Positions 51,539 through 58,935 of a stretch of DNA of 64,000 bases are shown here, piece after piece; the first letter of the stretch is position 1, and every line of letters begins with the position of its first letter. The position numbers and the translations under genes were made by a program. A model generated the notes under the pieces. It did no database searches. It was given only the letters and a program-made list of their open reading frames with translations, and was not told the DNA's origin. Source of the stretch: Hyphomicrobiales bacterium (GTDB lineage Bacteria > Pseudomonadota > Alphaproteobacteria > Rhizobiales > Rhizobiaceae); contig UBXG01000019.1 of assembly GCA_900469475.1 (NCBI GenBank), positions 248,001-312,000 of the forward strand, read 5' to 3'.

Positions 51539-52266
51539 TGACGGGGCAGCCACTTCTCAAAGTTGCGGGCGTGGAAACCTATTACGGCAATATCCGCGCC
51601 CTTGCCGGTGTCGACATCGAAGTCAACAGTGGCGAGATCGTCAGCCTGATCGGCGCCAACGGCGCCGGCAAGTCGACGCTGATGATGACGATCTGCGGCA
51701 GCCCTCAGGCTCGTACCGGATCGGTCACTTTCGACGGCCAGGATATTACACGCATGCCGACGCACGAGATTGCGCGGCTTCGCATCGCGCAATCGCCGGA
51801 GGGGCGGCGCATCTTTCCGCGCATGACCGTCTACGAAAACCTGCAGATGGGTGCGAGCCTCGATAAGCTCAAATACTTCAACGAGGACGTCGAGAAGATC
51901 TTCACGCTCTTCCCGCGCCTGAAGGAGCGTCAGTCGCAGCGCGGCGGCACGCTTTCCGGCGGCGAGCAGCAGATGCTGTCGATCGGTCGTGCATTGATGG
52001 CGCGCCCGAAGTTGCTGCTGCTGGACGAGCCCTCGCTTGGCCTGGCACCGCTGATCGTGAAGGGCATCTTCGAAGCGATCAAGGTTCTGAACAAGAGCCA
52101 GGGGCTCACCGTATTCCTCGTCGAGCAGAATGCCTTTGCGGCGCTGAAGCTTTCCGACCGCGCTTATGTGATGGTCAACGGCCGGGTGACGATGAGCGGT
52201 TCGGGCAAGGAACTGCTCGCCAATCCGGAAGTGCGCGCCGCCTATCTCGAAGGCGGACATCATTGA
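51538..52266 (+). CDS. livF: Branched-chain amino-acid ABC transporter ATPase LivF/BraG
   Basis: A 242-residue ATPase. Walker A is GANGAGKST (about residues 38-46), the signature LSGGEQQMLSIGRALMARPKLLLLDEPSLGLAP. The start is ATG 51538, coupled to the livG stop. Second ATPase of the pair that powers LivHM. A small membrane-protein gene follows after 24 bp. Confidence 0.94.
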   Translation: MTGQPLLKVAGVETYYGNIRALAGVDIEVNSGEIVSLIGANGAGKSTLMMTICGSPQARTGSVTFDGQDITRMPTHEIARLRIAQSPEGRRIFPRMTVYENLQMGASLDKLKYFNEDVEKIFTLFPRLKERQSQRGGTLSGGEQQMLSIGRALMARPKLLLLDEPSLGLAPLIVKGIFEAIKVLNKSQGLTVFLVEQNAFAALKLSDRAYVMVNGRVTMSGSGKELLANPEVRAAYLEGGHH

Positions 52267-52290
52267 GTTTCGTTTCGCGGAGAATTTGAG

Positions 52291-52644
52291 ATGCAGGGAC
52301 TTCTCTTCGACAGCGATACCGGCGGCCGCATGGTCATTCGTGCCGTTATCGTCATCCTGGGTTTTTGGACCGCGTGGCGCGCAGGACGCGCCGTCGCTTC
52401 CGGCTGGGAAACATATCCGATTGTCGTCGTCTACAGCTTTCTGATCGGCCTTGGGCTGCAGTTTCTGCACCATGCGCTGTTCAACGGCCCGGTATTCGAC
52501 GTCACCATCTACATCATCGACGTCGTGCTTCTGCTCGTATTTGCGACCGCGGGATACCGGTATCGCCGTACCGATCAGATGGTGAATAACTACTACTGGC
52601 TTTATGAAAAGACCTCGGCCTTTTCTTGGAAGAAGAAGAATTGA
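52291..52644 (+). CDS. Small membrane protein within the liv cluster, unknown function
   Basis: A 117-residue protein with about three hydrophobic helices (VIRAVIVILGFWTAW, YPIVVVYSFLIGLGLQFLHH and VTIYIIDVVLLLVFATAGY). The C-terminus is polar and aromatic with a basic end (KTSAFSWKKKN). It lies between livF and the binding-protein gene on the same strand, an arrangement repeated in rhizobial bra clusters, where it carries only a DUF name. A role in transporter assembly is possible but unproven. Confidence 0.78.
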   Translation: MQGLLFDSDTGGRMVIRAVIVILGFWTAWRAGRAVASGWETYPIVVVYSFLIGLGLQFLHHALFNGPVFDVTIYIIDVVLLLVFATAGYRYRRTDQMVNNYYWLYEKTSAFSWKKKN

Positions 52645-52829
52645 CACTGGGCCTAAACTAGGCACAGTCTGCGTACAACCAAGAGCGTCATCCAGCCCCA
52701 TAAAAACAGACGGGAACGGGCAGGGTCATGCTTCCAGAGTTCGAAATGCAAGCGTTACCGGCGTGATGATTGGTGGGTATCGCGCAGGGCAGATTAAACG
52801 GAACCCGCTTAAAAATTGGGAGTAATAAT

Positions 52830-53951
52830 ATGAAGAAGTATCTTCTGTCGGCGGTGGCTTTGTCGGCGATGATCGCTTTCGGCGGCGCTGCGAAGGCCGA
52901 TATCATTGTTGGCGTTGGCGGTCCGTTGACGGGCCCGAATGCTGCGTTTGGCGCGCAGCTTCAGAAGGGTGCGGAACAGGCAGCAGCCGACATCAATGCT
53001 GCAGGCGGCATCAACGGGGAAAAGATCAAGATCGAACTCGGCGACGACGTCTCCGACGCCAAGCAGGGCGTTTCGGTCGCCAACAAGTTTGTTGCTGACG
53101 GTGTGAAGTTCGTCGTCGGTCACTTCAACTCGGGTGTTTCCATTCCGGCTTCGGAAGTCTACGCTGAAAACGGCATCCTGCAGATCACTCCCGCTTCGAC
53201 GAATCCGAAGTTCACCGAACGCGGCCTGTGGAACACGTTCCGTACTTGCGGCCGTGACGACCAGCAGGGTGAAGTTGCCGGCAAGTACATCGCCGACAAC
53301 TTCAAGGGCGCCAAGGTTGCCGTCGTTCACGATAAGACCCCTTATGGTCAGGGTCTGGCCGATGAAACCAAGAAGAACCTCAACGCCGCCGGCGTGACGG
53401 AGGTTGTTTATGAAGGCATCACCCCCGGTGACAAGGACTACTCGGCCCTGATCGCCAAGATGAAGCAGGCTGGCGTCGATTTCGTCTACTACGGCGGTCT
53501 GCACACGGAAGCTGGCCTCATCATGCGCCAGATGGCCGACCAGGGTGTGAAGGCTCACTTCATGTCGGGTGACGGTATCGTTTCGAACGAGCTGGCATCG
53601 ATCGCCGGCGACGCCGTCGACGGCACGTTGATGACCTTCGCACCGGATCCGCGCAAGAACCCGGCTTCCGCCGATCTCGTCGCCAAGTTCCGCGCTGCCG
53701 GCTACGAGCCGGAAGGCTACACGCTCTACTCCTACTCGGCTCTGCAGGTTATCGCTGCCGCCGCCAAGGCTGCTGGGTCCAACGATCCGATGGCTGTTGC
53801 CGATGCGCTGAAGGCAAAGGGTCCGTTCAAGACCGCTATCGGCGATCTGGGCTTCAACGCCAAGGGCGACATCACCCGTCCGGACTACGTCATGTACAAG
53901 TGGTCCAAGGGTTCCGACGGCAAATACAACTACGACGAAATCTCGAAGTAA
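52830..53951 (+). CDS. braC: Branched-chain amino-acid periplasmic binding protein LivJ/BraC
   Basis: A 373-residue secreted solute-binding protein. The signal peptide is KKYLLSAVALSAMIAFGGAAKA, cleaved before DIIVGVGGPLTG near residue 24. The Peripla_BP_6 fold follows with FVVGHFNSGVSIPASEVYAENGILQITPAST. It captures branched-chain and probably other amino acids for LivHMGF. The start at 52830 gives a proper signal peptide; the longer frame does not. A strong terminator follows. Confidence 0.94.
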   Translation: MKKYLLSAVALSAMIAFGGAAKADIIVGVGGPLTGPNAAFGAQLQKGAEQAAADINAAGGINGEKIKIELGDDVSDAKQGVSVANKFVADGVKFVVGHFNSGVSIPASEVYAENGILQITPASTNPKFTERGLWNTFRTCGRDDQQGEVAGKYIADNFKGAKVAVVHDKTPYGQGLADETKKNLNAAGVTEVVYEGITPGDKDYSALIAKMKQAGVDFVYYGGLHTEAGLIMRQMADQGVKAHFMSGDGIVSNELASIAGDAVDGTLMTFAPDPRKNPASADLVAKFRAAGYEPEGYTLYSYSALQVIAAAAKAAGSNDPMAVADALKAKGPFKTAIGDLGFNAKGDITRPDYVMYKWSKGSDGKYNYDEISK

Positions 53952-53992
53952 GCTTTGTGATGCCGGTTTTCCGGCATAGGCAAGATCTGAGA

Positions 53993-54017
53993 AGCCCGGC
54001 CACTGGCCGGGCTTTTT
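53993..54017 (+). terminator. Terminator after braC
   Basis: AGCCCGGCC (53993-54001) pairs with GGCCGGGCT (54005-54013), and a T run follows to 54017. A smaller hairpin, TGCCGG/CCGGCA (53961-53976), lies just before it. Confidence 0.9.
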
Positions 54018-54098
54018 CATATTCGCGATATCGGTTCGCCATTTTCTTCAAGCCAAGGCTGCTTTAAATCTGCCTGATATCGGCAGGAGGATGACCGC

Positions 54099-55070
54099 AT
54101 GAGCAAACCCCGTATTCTTGTGACCCGAGGCTGGCCGGCCGCGGTCGAATCCGTGCTTTCCGAGCGTTTCGACACGACGTTGAACAAGGATGACATCGCG
54201 CTCGACGCGGGGCAGCTGCGCGAGGCGCTGCTCGCCTATGATGCAGTCCTGCCGACCGTTTCCGACAAGCTTCCTGCAGCACTTTTCGAAGGTCAGGCGA
54301 TCAGGACGAAGATCCTCGGCAATTTCGGCGTCGGCTTCAATCATATCGATATTGCCGCGGCAAAACAGAAGAGCGTGGTCGTCACCAATACGCCCGGTGT
54401 GCTGACTGATTGCACGGCCGATATCGCCATGCTGCTCCTTCTTTCCGTTGCGCGCCGTGGCGGCGAAGGCGAGCGTGAAGTCAGGGCCGGCGCCTGGAGC
54501 GGCTGGCGGCCAACACATCTGGTCGGCACCAAAGTGACCGGCAAGACCGTCGGCATTATCGGCTTCGGCCGCATTGGCCGTGCCTTCGCGCAGCGCTGCC
54601 ATTTTGGCTTCGGTATGGATGTCGTCTTCTACAATCGCTCCGCCATCGATCCCATGGAGGCGGCTCGCTATGGCGCCGTCCAGTTGCAGACCGTAGAAGA
54701 TGTTCTGGAAGTCTCTGATTTCGTCTCCCTGCATTGTCCAGGCGGTGCCGAGAACCGGCACCTGATGAACGCGGCCCGTTTCGCGGTCATGAAACCAGAG
54801 GCCTTCCTGATCAATACCGCAAGGGGCGATGTCGTCGATGAGGCGGCGCTGATTTCGGCACTGGAGCGGGGGACGATCCGCGGCGCCGGCCTCGACGTTT
54901 ATGAAGCTGAACCGCATGTTCCCGAGCGGTTGAGGGCGATGAACAACGTCGTGCTTCTGCCGCATCTCGGCAGCGCCACTGAAGAGACGCGCACCGCCAT
55001 GGGGATGAAGGTGGTGGACAATGTCACGGCCTTCTTTGCCGGGCGCGAGCCACCGGATCGTGTGATCTAG
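54099..55070 (+). CDS. D-2-hydroxyacid dehydrogenase (glyoxylate/hydroxypyruvate reductase type)
   Basis: A 323-residue NAD(P)-dependent reductase. The Rossmann motif is VGIIGFGRIGRAFAQRC (about residues 150-166). Catalytic Arg, Glu and His positions appear in NTARGDVVDEAAL, LDVYEAEPHVPE and LLPHLGSATEETR. The family reduces glyoxylate or hydroxypyruvate. AGGAGGATG precedes the start. It stands alone. Confidence 0.88.
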   Translation: MSKPRILVTRGWPAAVESVLSERFDTTLNKDDIALDAGQLREALLAYDAVLPTVSDKLPAALFEGQAIRTKILGNFGVGFNHIDIAAAKQKSVVVTNTPGVLTDCTADIAMLLLLSVARRGGEGEREVRAGAWSGWRPTHLVGTKVTGKTVGIIGFGRIGRAFAQRCHFGFGMDVVFYNRSAIDPMEAARYGAVQLQTVEDVLEVSDFVSLHCPGGAENRHLMNAARFAVMKPEAFLINTARGDVVDEAALISALERGTIRGAGLDVYEAEPHVPERLRAMNNVVLLPHLGSATEETRTAMGMKVVDNVTAFFAGREPPDRVI

Positions 55071-55189
55071 GCAGAAATACAGAAACCCAGACTGCGATAC
55101 GTCGTTGCAGGACAGGCGGCGCGTCCATGAGGTGGCGGCGTCAATCACTTGAAGCCGTCATGTGTGCCGTTTTCCGGCAAGGAGGAACA

Positions 55190-55885
55190 GTGTCTGATAA
55201 TGACTATGATGCGTTCGCAGCCGCCTATCAGGCCGACAACGAGAACAATGCCTGGAATGCTTATTATGAGCGACCTGCAATTCTCTCGCTCGCCGGTGAT
55301 GTTGCAGGCCTTTGCGTTCTCGATGCCGGTTGCGGAGGCGGGGCCCATGCCGCCGCCCTCGTCGATCGGGGAGCGGTCCTGACTGGCGTCGATGCGAGCG
55401 CGGGCTTGCTCGAAATCGCGCGACGCCGCCTGGAAGGGCGGGCGCGTTTGTTGCTAGCCGATTTGAACGAGCGGTTGCCTTTCGAAGACGGCGCCTTCGA
55501 TTTGGTAATTGCCTCCTTGGTCATGCATTATCTGCGCGATTGGTCGCGCCCTCTCTCGGAATTCAGGCGTGTCTTGTCAGATGGGGGCCGCCTGATTTTT
55601 TCGACACATCATCCTTTCATGGATCATAATCCGGCGAGCGGGGAAAGCTACTTCGAGACCTATAACTTCAGCGAGACGTGGCACCGCGGCGGCAAGGACA
55701 TCACCATGCGATTTTGGCACCGGCCGCTTCATGCCATGTTCGATGCGCTGAAATCAGCCGGATTTCAGATCGATGTCGTGAGCGAGCCGCAGCCGGATCC
55801 CAGGGTCAGCACCCTTTTCCCGGAGGCATACCAGAACCTGACAACCAAGCCGCGCTTCCTCTTCTTCTCGGCAGTGAAGGGGTAG
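55190..55885 (+). CDS. Class I SAM-dependent methyltransferase
   Basis: A 231-residue methyltransferase with motif I VLDAGCGGGAHAAALVDRGA, then GVDASAGLLEIARRRL, DLVIASLVMHYLRDW and LSDGGRLIFSTHHPF. The start is taken as GTG 55190 because AAGGAGGAACA sits just before it; upstream in-frame ATGs at 55127 and 55160 lack such support. It resembles the 19239-19967 protein in fold and length. The acceptor is unknown. Confidence 0.8.
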   Translation: MSDNDYDAFAAAYQADNENNAWNAYYERPAILSLAGDVAGLCVLDAGCGGGAHAAALVDRGAVLTGVDASAGLLEIARRRLEGRARLLLADLNERLPFEDGAFDLVIASLVMHYLRDWSRPLSEFRRVLSDGGRLIFSTHHPFMDHNPASGESYFETYNFSETWHRGGKDITMRFWHRPLHAMFDALKSAGFQIDVVSEPQPDPRVSTLFPEAYQNLTTKPRFLFFSAVKG

Positions 55886-56107
55886 ATGGTTTCGCAGGCG
55901 GAGCTTTCTGTAGATCTGCTTCCGATACCCGTTCGGTTCACTTAAATTTACTGCCTTTCTTTTCGGCGTTTGACGAAAAATGCAGCTGATGCGGCTGATA
56001 TAAGACCAATATTGCACGGCGTCGAATAAGGCACAGGAATTGCTTGCATTTATTGCTCGCCGGGCTTCAATGGCCGGACTTGGCATATGCGATGCGTGGA
56101 GAGGCTG

Positions 56108-56929
56108 ATGGCAATGACGGTGGCAGGGACGAGACCGCAGAGGGCGCGGGGTCGCGGCCATCTTGCGGCGAAGTCGCTTGGCGGCCGCACGCGCCTTTCC
56201 GAGCTCTTTCAGGAGGGCGCGGCCAAGATCAGGCTGCCGGAAACTTTCGATCATTCCATGGAGGCCGTCATTATCAATACGGCCGGCGGCTTGACGGGCG
56301 GCGACCGTATGGATTGGAGCATTTCCGCCGCGTCGGGTACACGCATCGATGTGACCACGCAGGCCTGCGAGAAGATCTACAAGGCTTCGGCCGGTACGGC
56401 AGAGGTCGAAACGTCCATTAAGGTTGGCCGTGGCGCCCGGGTCGATTGGCTGCCGCAGGAGACCATCCTGTTCGACCGCGCCTCGCTTTCGCGGACGTTG
56501 AATGTCGAGCTTGACGATGCGGCCGAGTTCCTTGCCGTCGAGGCGATCCTGCTTGGCCGCAAAGCCATGGGCGAGACGATGGAGCAGGGACTGTTTCGCG
56601 ATCGCTGGCGCATACGCCGCGGCGGACGGCTGGTTCATGCCGAGGAACTGTGTCTGGATGGCGATGTGGCTGCATTGACGGCGAAAATGGCTGTGCTGGA
56701 CGGTCAGGTCGCCTTTGCGACCTTGCTTTATGTCGGGCCGCTGGCCGAGACTTATCTCGGCCGGATCAGGCCGCTCCTCGAAACCCATATGGGGGGTGCC
56801 AGCCACTGGGGTGAGAAGCTTGTCGTGCGGCTTGTTGCCGTCGATGGCTTCGCGCTCAGAAAAATCCTCATCCCGATCATTTCCGCCTTGCGCGACGGTG
56901 CGCCTGTGCCGAAAGTCTGGAATCTGTAA
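56108..56929 (+). CDS. ureD: Urease accessory protein UreD
   Basis: A 273-residue accessory protein that scaffolds apo-urease with UreF and UreG for nickel insertion. Recognisable segments are VIINTAGGLTGGDRMDWSISA, TTQACEKIYKAS and DWLPQETILFDRASLSRTLNVEL. GGAGAGG precedes the ATG at 56108. ATGs at 56087 and 56114 are alternatives. It heads the ureD-A-x-B-x-x-C run, with ureA 31 bp downstream. Confidence 0.92.
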   Translation: MAMTVAGTRPQRARGRGHLAAKSLGGRTRLSELFQEGAAKIRLPETFDHSMEAVIINTAGGLTGGDRMDWSISAASGTRIDVTTQACEKIYKASAGTAEVETSIKVGRGARVDWLPQETILFDRASLSRTLNVELDDAAEFLAVEAILLGRKAMGETMEQGLFRDRWRIRRGGRLVHAEELCLDGDVAALTAKMAVLDGQVAFATLLYVGPLAETYLGRIRPLLETHMGGASHWGEKLVVRLVAVDGFALRKILIPIISALRDGAPVPKVWNL

Positions 56930-56960
56930 ATTGAGCAAACAGCAATCACATAGGTAGGCG

Positions 56961-57263
56961 ATGAACCTCACTCCGAGAGAAAAAGACAAGCTGCTGATTT
57001 CGATGGCGGCGATGGTGGCGAGGCGGCGGCTTGAGCGCGGCGTGAAGCTCAATCATCCCGAAGCCATTGCGCTGATTACCGATTTCGTGGTCGAAGGCGC
57101 ACGCGATGGCCGCCCGGTCGCTGAGTTGATGGAGACCGGCGCCCATGTCATCACGCGCGATCAGGTGATGGAAGGCGTTGCCGAGATGATCCATGACGTT
57201 CAGGTCGAGGCGACTTTTCCCGACGGCACCAAGCTCGTCACGGTCCACGAACCCATCCGATGA
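56961..57263 (+). CDS. ureA: Urease gamma subunit
   Basis: A 100-residue structural subunit. MNLTPREKDKLLISMAAMVARRRLERGVKLNHPEA and QVEATFPDGTKLVTVHEPIR are diagnostic, and the length is exact for the family. It assembles with UreB and UreC into the (alpha-beta-gamma)3 enzyme. A DUF1272 gene follows 7 bp on, before ureB. Confidence 0.96.
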   Translation: MNLTPREKDKLLISMAAMVARRRLERGVKLNHPEAIALITDFVVEGARDGRPVAELMETGAHVITRDQVMEGVAEMIHDVQVEATFPDGTKLVTVHEPIR

Positions 57264-57270
57264 GGTTGCC

Positions 57271-57525
57271 ATGCTGGAGCTGAGGCCAAATTGCGAATGC
57301 TGCGACAGGGATCTGCCGCCGGAAAGCCAAGAGGCTATGATCTGCACCTTCGAGTGCACCTTCTGTGTTGAGTGCGTCGATACCGTATTAGGCGGCATCT
57401 GCCCGAACTGCGGCGGTGACTTCGCGCAGCGTCCAATCCGCCCGGCGGCCTTGCTCGCCAAATATCCCGCTTCGACAAAACGTGTTCTGAAAGCTGAGGG
57501 ATGTGCGCCCGTCCAGGCCGCATGA
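57271..57525 (+). CDS. Cysteine-rich DUF1272 protein within the urease operon
   Basis: An 84-residue protein with nine cysteines in its first 47 residues (C8, C10, C11, C25, C29, C32, C35, C44, C47), arranged like a zinc-ribbon or double metal-binding knuckle. It matches the DUF1272 pattern (LRPNCECCDRDLPPES ... CTFCVECVD). The function is unknown. It sits between ureA and ureB, 7 bp after ureA and 10 bp before ureB, so it is co-expressed with urease. A metal or metallocluster role in nickel handling is possible but unproven. Confidence 0.85.
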   Translation: MLELRPNCECCDRDLPPESQEAMICTFECTFCVECVDTVLGGICPNCGGDFAQRPIRPAALLAKYPASTKRVLKAEGCAPVQAA

Positions 57526-57535
57526 GGAGAGAACC

Positions 57536-57841
57536 ATGATTCCAGGTGAAATTATTGCCGCAAGCGGCGACATCGAACTCAACGTCGGAGCGCCGACCAC
57601 AACGCTTGAGGTCGCCAATACGGGCGATCGGCCGGTTCAGGTCGGCAGCCACTATCATTTCGCCGAGACCAATGCCGGGCTGTCTTTCGACCGCGACAAG
57701 GCAAGGGGCATGCGGCTCGATATTCCCGCCGGTACCGCCGTGCGCTTCGAGCCGGGGCAGACACGTTCGGTCACCCTGATCCCGCTGTCGGGCAAACGCG
57801 AAGTCTATGGCTTCCGTCAGCAGGTCATGGGCAAGCTCTAG
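57536..57841 (+). CDS. ureB: Urease beta subunit
   Basis: A 101-residue structural subunit with MIPGEIIAASGDIELN and VQVGSHYHFAETNAGLSFDR, both diagnostic. GAGGAGAGAACC precedes the ATG at 57536. A DUF1311 gene follows 15 bp on. Confidence 0.96.
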   Translation: MIPGEIIAASGDIELNVGAPTTTLEVANTGDRPVQVGSHYHFAETNAGLSFDRDKARGMRLDIPAGTAVRFEPGQTRSVTLIPLSGKREVYGFRQQVMGKL

Positions 57842-57856
57842 CTTCTGGGGGTGTCG

Positions 57857-58291
57857 ATGAAATTGCTTGCGCCCGCTGCCGTTGCTCTTGCTGCAGCCCT
57901 GATCTGCGGCCCTACCTTTGCGCAGAACAATCCGGATGAGCCGAAGATCGATTGCGCCAAAGCCGAGGCGCAGACGGACCTCAACATTTGCGCCGCTCTT
58001 GAGTTCGACACGGCCGACAAGGCGTTGAACGCGCAATATAAGAAAACGCGCGCTGCGATGGTCGCCATCGATGCGGATCTCGATAACGACATGAAGGGCG
58101 CTGAAAAGGCGCTGGTTAAAGCCCAGCGCGCCTGGGTGGATTATCGCGACGGCGAGTGTGAGGCACAAGGGTTTGAGGCCCGCGGCGGCTCGATGGAGCC
58201 CATGCTCGTCTCCGGCTGCAAGGCGGAGCTGACCAAGATGCGGACCAAGGAATTGAAGGATCTCGCTGATGGGCCGGAGGGCGGTCAGTGA
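57857..58291 (+). CDS. Secreted DUF1311 protein (LprI/lysozyme-inhibitor type)
   Basis: A 144-residue exported protein. The signal peptide is LLAPAAVALAAALICGPTFAQ, cleaved near residue 22. The DUF1311/LprI domain follows with DCAKAEAQTDLNICAALEFDTADKALNAQY and AQRAWVDYRDGECEAQ. Four or more cysteines likely form disulfides in the periplasm. ATG 57857 has GGGGGTG upstream. It lies inside the urease run, and its stop overlaps the next start (GTGA). Role unknown. Confidence 0.83.
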   Translation: MKLLAPAAVALAAALICGPTFAQNNPDEPKIDCAKAEAQTDLNICAALEFDTADKALNAQYKKTRAAMVAIDADLDNDMKGAEKALVKAQRAWVDYRDGECEAQGFEARGGSMEPMLVSGCKAELTKMRTKELKDLADGPEGGQ

Positions 58292-58932
58292 ATTCCAGAC
58301 ACCAGGTGGTGATTGTCGGCAATGGTGAGGTTGCAGCCGGTGCAGCCGCTGTCATCGATGCCGCCGATCTCGTGATCCGTTTCAACGATTGCCGATCGAT
58401 GGGAGGCGGTGGCAGGCGAACCGATGTCGTCGCTGTCTGCAACACAGGCCGGCCGGCCCGCGCCATGCTCGGCTCGGCGGAGTGGCGCAAGAGCCCTGCT
58501 GTCGCTGCCGCATCGGAAATCTGGAGCGTACGTGATCCAGACAAATTCTCTGAGCTGCGCGTATCTTTGGCGATCTCGCATCCCGAGCTAGACGATTTCT
58601 GCGACGATTATACCGATCAGTTCACCGCGTTCTGCCAGGCCACAGGTAAGCGGCATGTGGTGATCGATCGAGCCATTCACGAAGGCGTCGATACGGCGTT
58701 GGCGGATTACGATCCCGGCTCCTACATCGTGCCCAGCAGCGGCATGATCGTGATCGCCGATGTGATGTCACGCCATCCTGACGACGATATTGCCATTACC
58801 GGTTTCAGCCACACAGGCTGGGAGGAACATCCGTTTGCCGCCGAGAAACAGCTGGTGGATGCCTATGTTTCCCTCGGTCGCCTCAGGCGCCTTGCCGCCA
58901 CGAACCTTATCTCTGCCTCCGAAGGAGACTGA
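58288..58932 (+). CDS. GT29 sialyltransferase-like protein in the urease operon
   Basis: A 214-residue protein starting at GTG 58288, which overlaps the previous stop by four bases. The start VVIVGNGE (7-14), then DAADLVIRFN (24-33) and RTDVVAV (44-50), has the layout of sialylmotif L. PSSGMIVIADVM (149-160) followed by DDDIAITGFSH (165-175) has the layout of sialylmotif S. H181-PFAA-E186 matches the HxxxxE of motif VS. Relatives are annotated only as urease operon accessory proteins. It is shorter than typical GT29 enzymes, and no membrane anchor is seen. Whether it transfers sugar, or uses the nucleotide-binding fold for something else, is open. ureC follows after 3 bp. Confidence 0.75.
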   Translation: MNSRHQVVIVGNGEVAAGAAAVIDAADLVIRFNDCRSMGGGGRRTDVVAVCNTGRPARAMLGSAEWRKSPAVAAASEIWSVRDPDKFSELRVSLAISHPELDDFCDDYTDQFTAFCQATGKRHVVIDRAIHEGVDTALADYDPGSYIVPSSGMIVIADVMSRHPDDDIAITGFSHTGWEEHPFAAEKQLVDAYVSLGRLRRLAATNLISASEGD

Positions 58933-58935
58933 ATC

